The position numbers were made by a program, and so were the translations under genes. DNA of 64,000 bases from the NCBI RefSeq assembly GCF_000403135.1, contig NZ_AQPN01000063.1, positions 62,001-126,000 on the forward strand, read 5' to 3'. Within the stretch, counting starts at the first letter, position 1. The number at the start of each line of letters is the position of its first letter. The notes below the pieces were generated by a model. That model saw nothing but the letters and a program-made list of their open reading frames with translations. It was not told the DNA's origin and searched no databases. This DNA comes from Arcticibacter svalbardensis MN12-7 (lineage in GTDB: Bacteria; Bacteroidota; Bacteroidia; Sphingobacteriales; Sphingobacteriaceae). Shown piece by piece: positions 51,278 through 60,399 of the stretch.

Positions 51278-51747
51278 TTACGTGCTGTTAGTATCTAAGA
51301 CGGTCAACTGCCTTTTTTACTTTAAACTATTTGAATTTTGTTTTTTAGGTTTGATATGATTGTAGATATTAGCTAAATATTTATATTTATCATAAATGGA
51401 ATATATTCTCTGTTCCAGCTACCATCTTTATAGAATTTGATATCTTCAATTGTATTTACTTATGCATAATAAACTTGCAAATATGAGTATACCAATGATT
51501 ATTAGCATTTTACCTAATATTTTTACTTTTTATTTTGCTGCAGTTACATACTTGCAATCGAAGTACTTTATTTCAAAATCAATAAGGTTATAAATGCAGA
51601 GTCTAATTGCGATTCAGTAAGCTTCATTTTATATCCCAGCTAAATCTGCAATTAACTACCCATTGGACCACCTTTTAGACCACCTTTTATAGTCCTATCC
51701 ACTAATAGTTAATCGCTATTATATTAACAACCAAACTTGTAATACTG
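51278..51747. other. Intergenic stretch with a small tandem repeat
   Basis: About 470 AT-rich bases with no convincing gene. A 12-bp tandem repeat (51666-51689) is the only structure seen. On the minus strand the repeat encodes KGGLKGGPMGS before a stop. Confidence 0.55.
51666..51689. repeat. Two tandem copies of GACCACCTTTTA
   Basis: GACCACCTTTTA occurs at 51666-51677 and 51678-51689. Read on the minus strand it gives KGGLKGGP in a short frame ending MGS-stop, reminiscent of the tail of a Gly-rich peptide, but no leader peptide precedes it. Confidence 0.6.
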
Positions 51748-52731
51748 CTAAAACACAACCCTTTTCCCGATTACCATTTCCAGTTCATTATGATCCGGAA
51801 ATGTAGAGAACGTATCCAATTGTACCTTTCCATTTACTTGTTTATTCCCAGAATTAGTTCCCTTTCTCGCTTGCTGAATAATCTTGTTCGGCAACTCTGC
51901 CAGTAACCAGTTGCCAGTGTATTCCATGCAAGTTCTTATAGCGGTGTCGACTACTTCCAGTATTGGCTGCCCAAGCGGGATGACGGCTTCCGCTTGCCAA
52001 CTGCCAATAATAGCACAAGGACTACATTCTACACTGTTTAATAGCACCAGTTCCTGATCCATATCACTGAAACTGTAAAAGCTCAGCGACATACTCAAAA
52101 CTAACATACAACCTGAAGGAACCGTCCCCTTCATTTCAATGATCCGCTCTGCGGTCTTTTCATCACGATCATAGCTAATCTCCTGATTGTCGACATACTC
52201 GTAATAGTTCTCCCTGAAGTTAAAACCAGTAAGCAGGAAACGTACCTTAATCCTATACGCTTTACCTTTAAGCGATGTAGGAATTTTCATGTCTTTTGAC
52301 AGATTCATTGCCGGCATCAGAACCTTTATTGTGCCTGAAAAATCCTGCTCCACCTGCGGTTTAACCAACAATACCGCAGATAAGGGGTTGTTTAAATTAA
52401 ACTCCAGTCCGTTCAGATGGCTCAGTTCCCCATCATGCAAATCGCGCTCTCCGGCTACTGTTCCAGCAGCCCCACGGATACATTTGGATACCGCAGAAGT
52501 AACCCGTCCTACAGCCGGCCCATCGTAATAGCGGTAAGCGGGTAGAAAAGCCTTGCGGATAGCTAAAGCAGCCGAACTGATCAGTCCAAATTCGGAAGAA
52601 CTGGTGATACTTGCTGCCGTTAGTGGATATGCTTTGGGTTTACCCTGCACAATGTTCTTTTTCCCGTAGCCTCTAAAAATGACGGAGCCTGCAATGCCCC
52701 TAATATTGCCTTTGTGGTCTATAACAGCCAT
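51748..52731 (-). CDS. Hypothetical 327-residue protein (DUF6266-like start)
   Basis: The N-terminus KGNIRGIAGSVIFRGYGKKN, then IVQGKPKAYPLTAASITSSS, resembles the short Bacteroidota DUF6266-type pattern (GxIxGxxGxVxF....RxxP), but the match is loose. The rest is beta-rich with no motif I recognise (for example KVRFLLTGFNFRENYYEYV). No signal peptide. It stands alone with long gaps on both sides, in accessory DNA. Confidence 0.65.
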   Translation of the reverse strand: MAVIDHKGNIRGIAGSVIFRGYGKKNIVQGKPKAYPLTAASITSSSEFGLISSAALAIRKAFLPAYRYYDGPAVGRVTSAVSKCIRGAAGTVAGERDLHDGELSHLNGLEFNLNNPLSAVLLVKPQVEQDFSGTIKVLMPAMNLSKDMKIPTSLKGKAYRIKVRFLLTGFNFRENYYEYVDNQEISYDRDEKTAERIIEMKGTVPSGCMLVLSMSLSFYSFSDMDQELVLLNSVECSPCAIIGSWQAEAVIPLGQPILEVVDTAIRTCMEYTGNWLLAELPNKIIQQARKGTNSGNKQVNGKVQLDTFSTFPDHNELEMVIGKRVVF

Positions 52732-53379
52732 AATAATTCAGTTTAGTTTTACAGGTAAACTTAATACAATCCTATGAAAAATAACCTCATCAAGGAGTTG
52801 TAAAGAAAGCATGCAAGATTGTGGTAATTCTTGAAATCAAAAGCAAAAAAGCATAAAAAGAAAAGACTATAAACTCAGCTAAAACGACCCCAAATGAAAT
52901 ATAACTACAGCAAGAATATGCTATTTCAGTCATACAAAAGCTAAAAAGCAGCAAAACCAAACAGTCTATCCAAACTTTTGATCAATCAAATAATAAACCT
53001 TATTAAAACAAGAATGTGCTAATTCATCCAAATAAGAGTCAAAAAGCATAAAAACAAAATACATGGAAAGAGTGACTATCTAGTAATCATGATAGTAATA
53101 ATTCCAAATTTAAACTAGGTTCAAACCATGATAAGTCCATGTTTTAAAGCCAAAACATGGACTTATCGTGGACTCAACATAGTATCATTATGCCATCATT
53201 AATTCGAAAGTCACAGCATCATATCACCCTATTCCATTTTTATTCTATTTTTAACTTCAACACCCTCATTGACTGACCCTCTAAACAAACTTCTCAACCC
53301 ATAAAAACTTTACATTAATTCACATGTTTGTTACATAATAATCAGGTCTCAAACCTGTAAAAAATTAAAACAAATAATA
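52732..53379. other. Intergenic region upstream of ompA
   Basis: About 650 bases, very A-rich in its first half, with no gene. It contains AAAAAGCATAAAAA twice (near 52846 and 53040) and one long hairpin (53126-53171). It should include the ompA promoter, not clearly identified. Confidence 0.55.
53126..53171. repeat. 20-bp palindromic hairpin
   Basis: The left arm 53126-53145 (CCATGATAAGTCCATGTTTT) pairs with 53152-53171 across a 6-base loop; 19 pairs are exact and one is G-T. It lies over 200 bases from the nearest gene and lacks a T-run, so it is not a normal terminator. It could be a small mobile repeat or a structured RNA. Confidence 0.65.
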
Positions 53380-54705
53380 ATGAAAAACCTTAACTCAATA
53401 AAAACAGGCACTTTCTTAACCAGCCTGTTATTATCCGGCAGTTTGCTGGCTCAGACTCCTTCCACTGGATCATCTGAATACGTAAAACCTTTCGAACCCA
53501 ACGCATTCCGGACCTGGTCTATCGGAGTAAACGGTGGAGCCATGTATTTAGGATCCTTCTTTGGCAATGACGACTATGCCGGCAGAAAAACTGAACTAGG
53601 TTATGGTGGATATATCAAAAAACAAATTCTCCCTTCATTTGGCTTACAAGCGGATTATTTGCGCGGTAAACTTTCCGCCAACAGAAGCAACCTGATCAAT
53701 CATGACGAGAATGGCCCCATCGCTTCCTTCTCAACAGACCTGCATTGGGCTGCTAGCTTAAGTGGTAATTTCACACTGGCAAATATCAACTTCAGAAAGC
53801 GTCAGAACTTTATTCAACCTTATGCTACCGTGGGTGCTGGTTTGGCAGAATATAAACCTTCTACTACCAATACTGCTGGTGCAACTACTGAAATTCATAA
53901 TATTGGAGAGGTGATTATTCCTGTTGGTGCAGGTGTAAAATTCAACCTGACTAAAAGTTTAAACCTTGATTTAGGTTATACGGTAACTTTTGTTAATTCT
54001 GATAATATTGACGGTTACACAAGAGGAACTAATGATAAATATTCTTACGGTCACGCCGGTTTAGAATTTGCTTTTGGAAATGGTAAGAAACCACAATTAG
54101 CTGCACATAATGTAGTTGCCGATCTGGAAAACGACTATGTTGGCCGGTATGATGATTTGGTTAAACAACTGGATGCTGAAAAAGATAAAAATGCACGTTT
54201 AGAGGAACGTTTTAATAAAGCGTTGGCAGATGAGGATAAGGATGGCGTTGCCGATCTTTTCGACAAATGTCCGGGAACTCCTGAAAAAACTGTAGTGGAC
54301 GGTTCTGGCTGTCCTCTTGCTGAACGTAAACCTGATGTGAAAGTATACATCACTGAAGAAGACAAAAAGGTAGTAGCTGATGCGATTAAAAATCTGGAGT
54401 TTGACTTTGGGAAAACAACAATTCGCGAGACTTCTTTCGCTAGCTTAACTCGTGTTGCCAGTCTATTGATTAATAAGAACTTCAGTCTGAAACTTGCCGG
54501 CCATACCGATAATGTAGGTAGTTCTGCAAGTAATACTAAGTTATCAAAGGCAAGAGCTGAATCCGTAAGACAGTTTTTAGTAAGCAGAGGTGCAAATGCA
54601 TCTCGTATTGAAGCAACCGGATATGGTGAAGATCAACCTATTGCTTCTAATGACACTGATGCTGGAAGACAACAGAATCGTCGTGTAGAGTTTACTTTAT
54701 ACTAG
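53380..54705 (+). CDS. OmpA-family outer-membrane protein
   Basis: 441 residues: signal peptide (ending SGSLLAQ), an N-terminal beta-barrel (about 40-230), a coiled linker (YDDLVKQLDAEKDKNARLEE), a thrombospondin type-3 repeat (DEDKDGVADLFDKCPGTP) and a C-terminal OmpA peptidoglycan-binding domain (AGHTDNVGSSASNTKLSKAR, ESVRQFLVSRGANASRIEAT). It links the outer membrane to the wall. A strong terminator follows. Confidence 0.94.
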   Translation: MKNLNSIKTGTFLTSLLLSGSLLAQTPSTGSSEYVKPFEPNAFRTWSIGVNGGAMYLGSFFGNDDYAGRKTELGYGGYIKKQILPSFGLQADYLRGKLSANRSNLINHDENGPIASFSTDLHWAASLSGNFTLANINFRKRQNFIQPYATVGAGLAEYKPSTTNTAGATTEIHNIGEVIIPVGAGVKFNLTKSLNLDLGYTVTFVNSDNIDGYTRGTNDKYSYGHAGLEFAFGNGKKPQLAAHNVVADLENDYVGRYDDLVKQLDAEKDKNARLEERFNKALADEDKDGVADLFDKCPGTPEKTVVDGSGCPLAERKPDVKVYITEEDKKVVADAIKNLEFDFGKTTIRETSFASLTRVASLLINKNFSLKLAGHTDNVGSSASNTKLSKARAESVRQFLVSRGANASRIEATGYGEDQPIASNDTDAGRQQNRRVEFTLY

Positions 54706-54731
54706 ATAAGATCTATTTAAACAGTTTTTTT

Positions 54732-54760
54732 AAGGCGTTCTCAAAGAGGACGCCTTTTTT
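54732..54760 (+). terminator. Intrinsic terminator after ompA
   Basis: An 11-bp stem (54732-54742 with 54746-54756, one G-T pair) with loop AAA and six Ts in all at its end. It starts 27 bases after the ompA stop. Confidence 0.9.
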
Positions 54761-54883
54761 GTGGTCAAAAATATCAAAACAATAAAAAACACCATGAGTT
54801 ATGCATTTTTACATAACAAAAACATCTTAATCGGGTCAAACTTTTAATTTAGGTTTTACGTTTACCATTTAAGCAAAGGCGAT

Positions 54884-55984
54884 ATGCGGGGATACTCTTT
54901 TTCTAAATTTATACCTGAAAAAGTTCAGGACGGCGGGTTTGATGGCTTGATGAATATTTTTACTCAGCTGCTAAATTTCACAGCGGGTGATCCGAATGAG
55001 GCATTGGCCTGGATGAATGAACTGGATAAACAGCACCATTTTACCAACAATGACTATGGGATGGGCGACTTTATCGAAGATCTGAAAGATAAAGGCTTCA
55101 TTGATCAGGATAGGGACAAAAAGGACGGTTTTCAAATTACGTCCAAAACGGAACAGACCATTCGTAAATCAGCTTTAGAAGAGATTTTTGGTAAACTTAA
55201 AAAGTCGGGCAAAGGAAGTCATAACTCGAACAAGTCCGGACAGGGTGAAGAGAAAAATGCGGATCGACGTGAGTTTGAGTTTGGCGACAGTTTGGATCAG
55301 ATTGACATGACTGCCTCCATTCATAATGCACAGTTAAATCATGGTATTGGGGATTTCACGATGACTGAACGCGATTTGGAGGTGGAGGAGATGGACTACC
55401 GGACGCTTACTTCTACCGTGCTGATGATCGACATTTCGCATTCCATGATCTTATATGGTGAGGATCGGATTACACTTGCTAAGAAGGTAGCCATGGCTCT
55501 GGCTGAACTCATCAGTACCAAGTACCCTAAGGATACACTGGATATTGTGGTTTTTGGTAATGATGCCTGGCCGATTACGGTTAAAGACCTTCCCTATTTG
55601 CAGGTTGGCCCCTATCATACAAATACGTATTCCGGTTTGGAGCTCGCAACAGATATCCTGAGAAGGAGAAAAACAACGAATAAACAGATCTTTATGATCA
55701 CCGACGGAAAACCTACTTGTTTGAAAGAGGGGAACCGTTATTATAAAAATAGTATTGGGCTCGACCGCAAAGTGATCAATAAAACGCTCAATATGGCGGC
55801 ACAGTGTAAACGTCTGCATATTCCGATTACGACGTTTATGATTGCGCGCGACCCTTATCTGCAACAATTTGTACGCCAGTTTACCGAGGTAAATGGCGGA
55901 AAAGCATTCTACAGTTCTCTTAAAGGATTAGGGGAATATATTTTCGAAGATTATATAAAAAACAGAAGAAAGACGTACCGATAG
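54884..55984 (+). CDS. VWA-domain protein
   Basis: 366 residues, cytoplasmic. The first ~170 residues are helical and charged (DPNEALAWMNELDKQHHF, then a Gly/Ser/Lys-rich linker). The C-terminal von Willebrand A domain has the metal-ion site DISHS (in VLMIDISHSM), then TNTYSGLELA and FMITDGKPT. It lies 19 bases before an AAA ATPase gene; such pairs (MoxR/VWA, ChlI/ChlD-like) act as metal-dependent chaperones or activate target enzymes. The target is unknown. Confidence 0.87.
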   Translation: MRGYSFSKFIPEKVQDGGFDGLMNIFTQLLNFTAGDPNEALAWMNELDKQHHFTNNDYGMGDFIEDLKDKGFIDQDRDKKDGFQITSKTEQTIRKSALEEIFGKLKKSGKGSHNSNKSGQGEEKNADRREFEFGDSLDQIDMTASIHNAQLNHGIGDFTMTERDLEVEEMDYRTLTSTVLMIDISHSMILYGEDRITLAKKVAMALAELISTKYPKDTLDIVVFGNDAWPITVKDLPYLQVGPYHTNTYSGLELATDILRRRKTTNKQIFMITDGKPTCLKEGNRYYKNSIGLDRKVINKTLNMAAQCKRLHIPITTFMIARDPYLQQFVRQFTEVNGGKAFYSSLKGLGEYIFEDYIKNRRKTYR

Positions 55985-56003
55985 GATCAACGTCTGCACA
56001 CTT

Positions 56004-57512
56004 ATGGAGAATTTGTTAAACATCAAAACTTTCGGAGAGTTAAAGGCCTTCGGTTATACTTCACGATCATTAAAACAGGAATTACGGGAAAATCTGATCC
56101 TTCAGCTCAAAAATAAAGATGCTGGATTTGAGGGCATCATCGGGTATGAAGATACGGTGATTCCTGACCTGCAAACGGCCATTCTTTCGCAACATAACAT
56201 TCTTCTACTGGGTTTACGCGGACAGGCTAAAACCAGGATTGCACGTTTAATGGTGAACCTGCTGGATGAGTATGTGCCTTATATTGCAGGATCGGAGCTT
56301 TTTGATGATCCTTTTACACCGATTTCCTGGTTTGGACATCAGAAACTGGAGGAGTCTGGTGATGATACACCAATAGCATGGCTTCACCGTTCAGATCGCT
56401 ATACGGAGAAACTGGCTACTCCTGATGTAACAGTATCGGATTTAATTGGCGACGTAGATCCGATTAAGGCGGCTACTTTAAAGTTGACCTATTCGGATGA
56501 AAGGGTGATTCATTTTGGGTTAATTCCCCGTGCGCACCGAAGTATTTTCGTAATCAATGAGCTACCAGATCTTCAGGCAAGGATTCAGGTGGCACTCTTT
56601 AATATTTTACAGGAAAGGGATATTCAAATTCGTGGTTTCAAGCTTCGTCTGCCGATTGATGTACAATTTGTATTTACCGCTAATCCGGAAGATTATACCA
56701 ACCGTGGATCTATTGTGACGCCATTGAAGGACCGGATTGAGAGTCAGATTCTGACGCATTACCCGAGGAGCATTGAAATTTCCAGGAAGATTACGCAACA
56801 GGAGGCTTCGATCAGTAAGGATCAGCGTGAAAAGATTGAGGCAGACGGCCTGGTAAAAGATTTGATTGAGCAGATTGCTTTTGAGGCGCGTAATTCGGAA
56901 TATGTAGATCAAAAATCGGGAGTTTCTGCTCGACTGACGATATCTGCGTATGAAAACCTGATCAGCACAGCTGAAAGAAGGATGCTCATTAATGGGGAGT
57001 CGAGCACATTTGTGCGGATGTCTGATTTTGCAGGTGTCATTCCTGCAATTACAGGAAAGATAGAGCTGGTATACGAAGGAGAACAGGAAGGCTCGGGCAA
57101 GGTGGCCAGCATTCTAATGGGCAAGGCCATCAAATCATTGATGATTAACTATTTTCCTGATCCGGAGAAACAAAAACGTGCCAAAACGCCTAATCCCTAT
57201 GCTCCTATTATCAACTGGTTTGATAATGGAAATACTGTTAATCTGCTTGATGGATACCTTTTAGATGAATACAAAGCCGTTTTAAATGGCGTTCCTGAAT
57301 TAAAAAATGTAATAAAGAAGTTTCACCCTACTCTAAGTAAGAATCAACAGTTACTTTTGATGGAATTCTTATTACACGGCTTATCGGAGTTTTCTCAGGT
57401 GAGTAAGTCTGCCCTGGATAACGGTTATGCATTTAAAGATATGTTAGGCAGCTTATTCAACACTGGTTTTGAAGATGAAGAGGACGATTTGAATGAGGAT
57501 AACCGCTATTAA
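56004..57512 (+). CDS. AAA+ ATPase of the MoxR/magnesium-chelatase type
   Basis: 502 residues. Walker A is GLRGQAKTRI near residue 70, Walker B region IFVINELPDLQ, sensor region FTANPEDYTNRGSIVTPLKD (Arg finger type), and a helical C-terminal domain. The layout resembles magnesium-chelatase subunit I / MoxR ATPases. It partners the upstream VWA protein. No magnesium-chelatase H subunit or chlorophyll genes are nearby, so a real chelatase role is unlikely. Confidence 0.88.
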   Translation: MENLLNIKTFGELKAFGYTSRSLKQELRENLILQLKNKDAGFEGIIGYEDTVIPDLQTAILSQHNILLLGLRGQAKTRIARLMVNLLDEYVPYIAGSELFDDPFTPISWFGHQKLEESGDDTPIAWLHRSDRYTEKLATPDVTVSDLIGDVDPIKAATLKLTYSDERVIHFGLIPRAHRSIFVINELPDLQARIQVALFNILQERDIQIRGFKLRLPIDVQFVFTANPEDYTNRGSIVTPLKDRIESQILTHYPRSIEISRKITQQEASISKDQREKIEADGLVKDLIEQIAFEARNSEYVDQKSGVSARLTISAYENLISTAERRMLINGESSTFVRMSDFAGVIPAITGKIELVYEGEQEGSGKVASILMGKAIKSLMINYFPDPEKQKRAKTPNPYAPIINWFDNGNTVNLLDGYLLDEYKAVLNGVPELKNVIKKFHPTLSKNQQLLLMEFLLHGLSEFSQVSKSALDNGYAFKDMLGSLFNTGFEDEEDDLNEDNRY

Positions 57513-57526
57513 TATTTAAATTCAAC

Positions 57527-58780
57527 ATGTCCGATCGTATTATTCCTTTACTTATAATTAGTTTTTTACTCCTTATAATCGACTATTACATTTTTAATGC
57601 CGTTAAATCTATTAGCAAAAAAGCATCTGCCCGACGGGTAACTTTATTTAGTTGCATCTGGTGGGGTTACTCCATATTGTTGATCCTGGGCGTTTTCTCT
57701 GCTATATTTTTAAATCTTTTTCTCTCGTTAAGGGCGGTCATCCTGGTGGCATTCTTTTTAACGTTTGTGACTAAAGTATTTTTCATCCTCTTTCTGTTTG
57801 TGGATGATATCCGCAGGGGGATTACATGGGTAATTAGAAAAGTTAGTCCTGCAAAGGATCCTGAGCTAAAAGTTGATTCCATTTCGGCGCCTATTACTCG
57901 TTCAGAGTTTCTGGTGAAGGCTGGAATTGTAGTGGCTGCAGTGCCTTTTGCATCGCTCACCTGGGGCATTGCCAAGGGTGGATACGATTACCAGATCAAG
58001 AGACAAACTCTGATTCTGCCGAATCTGCCGAAGGCTTTTGACGGGATTAAGCTGGGACAGATTTCAGATATTCACTCTGGAAGTTTCTATAATAAAAAGG
58101 CGGTTACCAGAGGTGTGGACATGCTGTTGGCGGAGAAGCCTGACTTTATATTTTTCACCGGTGACCTTGTGAATGATCTGGCCACAGAAATGAAGGATTA
58201 TCAGGATATTTTCTCAAAGGTTAAAGCACCTTTGGGCGTATTTTCTGTATTGGGAAATCATGACTATGGCGATTATCATTTCGGAAGAGAAGCCTCGCCT
58301 GCTAAAGCGAAGAACCTGGCCGATGTAAAAAAGATTCATCAGTTAATGGGTTATGATTTGCTATTGAATGAAAACAGGAGACTGCGCGTAGATGGTGAAG
58401 AAATTGCTATTCTGGGCGTGGAAAACTGGGGTGCAGGTCGGTTTATGAAATATGGTAAGCTTGACCTGGCTATGCTAAATACCGATGATGCACCTGTAAA
58501 ATTACTCATGTCGCATGACCCTTCTCATTGGCGTGCGCAGGTATTGGATCATCCGGATATTGATGTGATGTTTAGCGGACATACCCATGGCATGCAGTTT
58601 GGTGTGCGTACAAAAGAGTATCAATGGAGCCCGATTGAGTATATTTATAAGGAATGGGCCGGACTATATAAAGAAAAGCAACAACAATTATATGTAAATG
58701 TGGGATATGGCTTTTTAGGCTATCCGGGACGTGTTGGAATATTACCTGAAATTACGATATTTGAATTAAAGAGAGCATAG
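57527..58780 (+). CDS. Membrane-anchored metallophosphoesterase
   Basis: 417 residues with four N-terminal hydrophobic segments (to ~110), a Tat-like or spacer stretch, then a calcineurin-type phosphoesterase domain: KLGQISDIHSGSF, FFTGDLVNDL, VLGNHDYGD, LLMSHDPSHW and FSGHTHGMQFG supply the metal ligands. Family members cut phosphodiesters or phospholipid intermediates such as UDP-diacylglucosamine or lipid-linked products; the substrate is not identifiable. It follows the AAA gene by 14 bases. Confidence 0.9.
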   Translation: MSDRIIPLLIISFLLLIIDYYIFNAVKSISKKASARRVTLFSCIWWGYSILLILGVFSAIFLNLFLSLRAVILVAFFLTFVTKVFFILFLFVDDIRRGITWVIRKVSPAKDPELKVDSISAPITRSEFLVKAGIVVAAVPFASLTWGIAKGGYDYQIKRQTLILPNLPKAFDGIKLGQISDIHSGSFYNKKAVTRGVDMLLAEKPDFIFFTGDLVNDLATEMKDYQDIFSKVKAPLGVFSVLGNHDYGDYHFGREASPAKAKNLADVKKIHQLMGYDLLLNENRRLRVDGEEIAILGVENWGAGRFMKYGKLDLAMLNTDDAPVKLLMSHDPSHWRAQVLDHPDIDVMFSGHTHGMQFGVRTKEYQWSPIEYIYKEWAGLYKEKQQQLYVNVGYGFLGYPGRVGILPEITIFELKRA

Positions 58781-58807
58781 CGTTTCACCCTGTTTAATCC
58801 TTATTAC

Positions 58808-59704
58808 ATGGCCGATAGGCAGTCCCCATCGTTAAGTAATACCCTTAGATCAATCCTGGATTTTATTCTTTTCAGCAATATTTTTATTGCACTTTGTGCG
58901 GTTGCACAGGGCCTGGTCACCTACCACCTACTCAAGGTTAAGCCGGATCAGTATGTTTTGGCACTCTTGTTCTGCTCTACGCTCGCTTTGTATAATTTCA
59001 GTATGCTGCTGTCAAAGCCTAAACATCCATTGAAGTCATCTTTCAGACGGGTAAGGTGGATTTTCAGTCATTATAGGCTGACGGTAACGATGACAATTAT
59101 CGTAGTGGTCGCTATCGTTCCGCTTATCCTGTTTCTTTCCATGCCTTCGCTGCTATTGCTTGCATTTTTAGGGGTGGTATCGATCGCGTATAACCTTCCA
59201 CTATTCACTTTGAATGAGCATAAGTTCGGTTTAAGAAACATTCCGGGGTTGAAGCTTTTTCTAATTGCTATGATCTGGTCATTTAGCAGTGTGCTGCTTC
59301 CGATAGTGGAAAGCTCGGCAAATCAAGCTATTCATATTTCTTTAGCCTCCACGATTTTACTGGTGGGCAAACGCTTTCTTTTTGTTGCTGCGATTACGGT
59401 TCCTTTTGATATCCGCGATCTGTTTCAGGACAAACGTTATAATCTGAAGACCATTCCGGTCATGCTTGGAGAGAAAAAGGCTTACCTGTTTTGCCAATTT
59501 CTGCTCCTGACCAACATTGGCCTGCTCTTATTGTTTACGCAGCATTTTAATGCGGACTTCTTCGCCCTAACGCTAACCACTATTTTAGCAGGATGGCTGA
59601 TATTGAAATCCGGGTTCAACAAGGATGAATACTATTATTTCGGGTACCTGGATGGTACCATGCTCTTACAGTTCGTCCTTCTGGTCCTTTTTAGCCTTAT
59701 TTAA
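58808..59704 (+). CDS. UbiA-like polytopic membrane protein
   Basis: 298 residues with about eight membrane helices. A motif PFDIRDLFQDKRYNLKTIPV near residue 200 resembles the second Asp-rich motif of UbiA prenyltransferases (DxxDxxxD...T-I/L-P). The first Asp motif (NDxxD) is not evident; the matching helix reads ALYNFSMLLSK. It may be an enzyme with altered chemistry or no activity. It follows the phosphoesterase by 27 bases on the same strand. Confidence 0.72.
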   Translation: MADRQSPSLSNTLRSILDFILFSNIFIALCAVAQGLVTYHLLKVKPDQYVLALLFCSTLALYNFSMLLSKPKHPLKSSFRRVRWIFSHYRLTVTMTIIVVVAIVPLILFLSMPSLLLLAFLGVVSIAYNLPLFTLNEHKFGLRNIPGLKLFLIAMIWSFSSVLLPIVESSANQAIHISLASTILLVGKRFLFVAAITVPFDIRDLFQDKRYNLKTIPVMLGEKKAYLFCQFLLLTNIGLLLLFTQHFNADFFALTLTTILAGWLILKSGFNKDEYYYFGYLDGTMLLQFVLLVLFSLI

Positions 59705-59706
59705 GA

Positions 59707-60396
59707 CTATTCAGCCACGAAACGGTAACCAATTCCGCGTACTGTTTGCATGTAATGAGGTGTATCGGGATTGTCTTCAATCTTTTTACGCAATCTGACA
59801 ATATGCATATCCAGTGTGCGGGTGTTGACGTCGGAATTGTATCCCCATACCACCATCATCAGTTCCTCGCGTTTGATCACCTTATTCATATTCTGAAGGA
59901 AGTATAGAAGGATCCTGTTTTCCAATATAGTCAACTCTACTTTCTTTCCATTCTTTACCAGGGAATGGGTGTTTGGTGTGTGTTCCATATCGCCAAAGCG
60001 ATTCACATCTGAGTTGCCGGCGTTGACAATAAACTTGACCTTATTTTCAATCAAGGCAACCAATACATCCATATTAAACGGCTTGGTTACATAATCGGAA
60101 ACGCCAAAATGGTAAGCATCTATTTTATCTACGTCCTGTGCTTTGGCAGTCATCATGATAATGAACTTTTCGAAGCCTTCATCACGCACAATCTTACAGA
60201 TTTCAGGTCCTTGTTTACCAGGGAGCATCCAATCTAACAAGACGATATCTGGTTGTTCAGACATAATTAAGGCTTCAGCGTCTTCACCACTGGCGCATTC
60301 AACTACAGCATACCCTTCTCCCTTTAGTCGGTGTGCAACTAAAAAGCGTAGATTTTCATCATCTTCAATTACTGCAACTTTTATTTTTTTTGTCAT
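59707..60396 (-). CDS. OmpR/PhoB-family response regulator
   Basis: 229 residues. Receiver domain: acidic Glu11, Asp12, Asp13; phosphorylation site Asp55 (VLLDWMLPG); Thr83 and Lys105 (VTKPFN). C-terminal winged helix: LTILENRILLYFLQNM, REELMMVVWGYNSDVNTRTL and TVRGIGYRF. It is 3 bases after the kinase gene, so they are a pair. DNA targets are unknown. Confidence 0.95.
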   Translation of the reverse strand: MTKKIKVAVIEDDENLRFLVAHRLKGEGYAVVECASGEDAEALIMSEQPDIVLLDWMLPGKQGPEICKIVRDEGFEKFIIMMTAKAQDVDKIDAYHFGVSDYVTKPFNMDVLVALIENKVKFIVNAGNSDVNRFGDMEHTPNTHSLVKNGKKVELTILENRILLYFLQNMNKVIKREELMMVVWGYNSDVNTRTLDMHIVRLRKKIEDNPDTPHYMQTVRGIGYRFVAE

Positions 60397-60399
60397 AAT

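Noticed and set aside
56004-57512. True magnesium chelatase subunit
   Set aside because: The ATPase fold matches, but there are no ChlH/BchH or porphyrin-branch genes nearby, and the VWA partner is separate and short.
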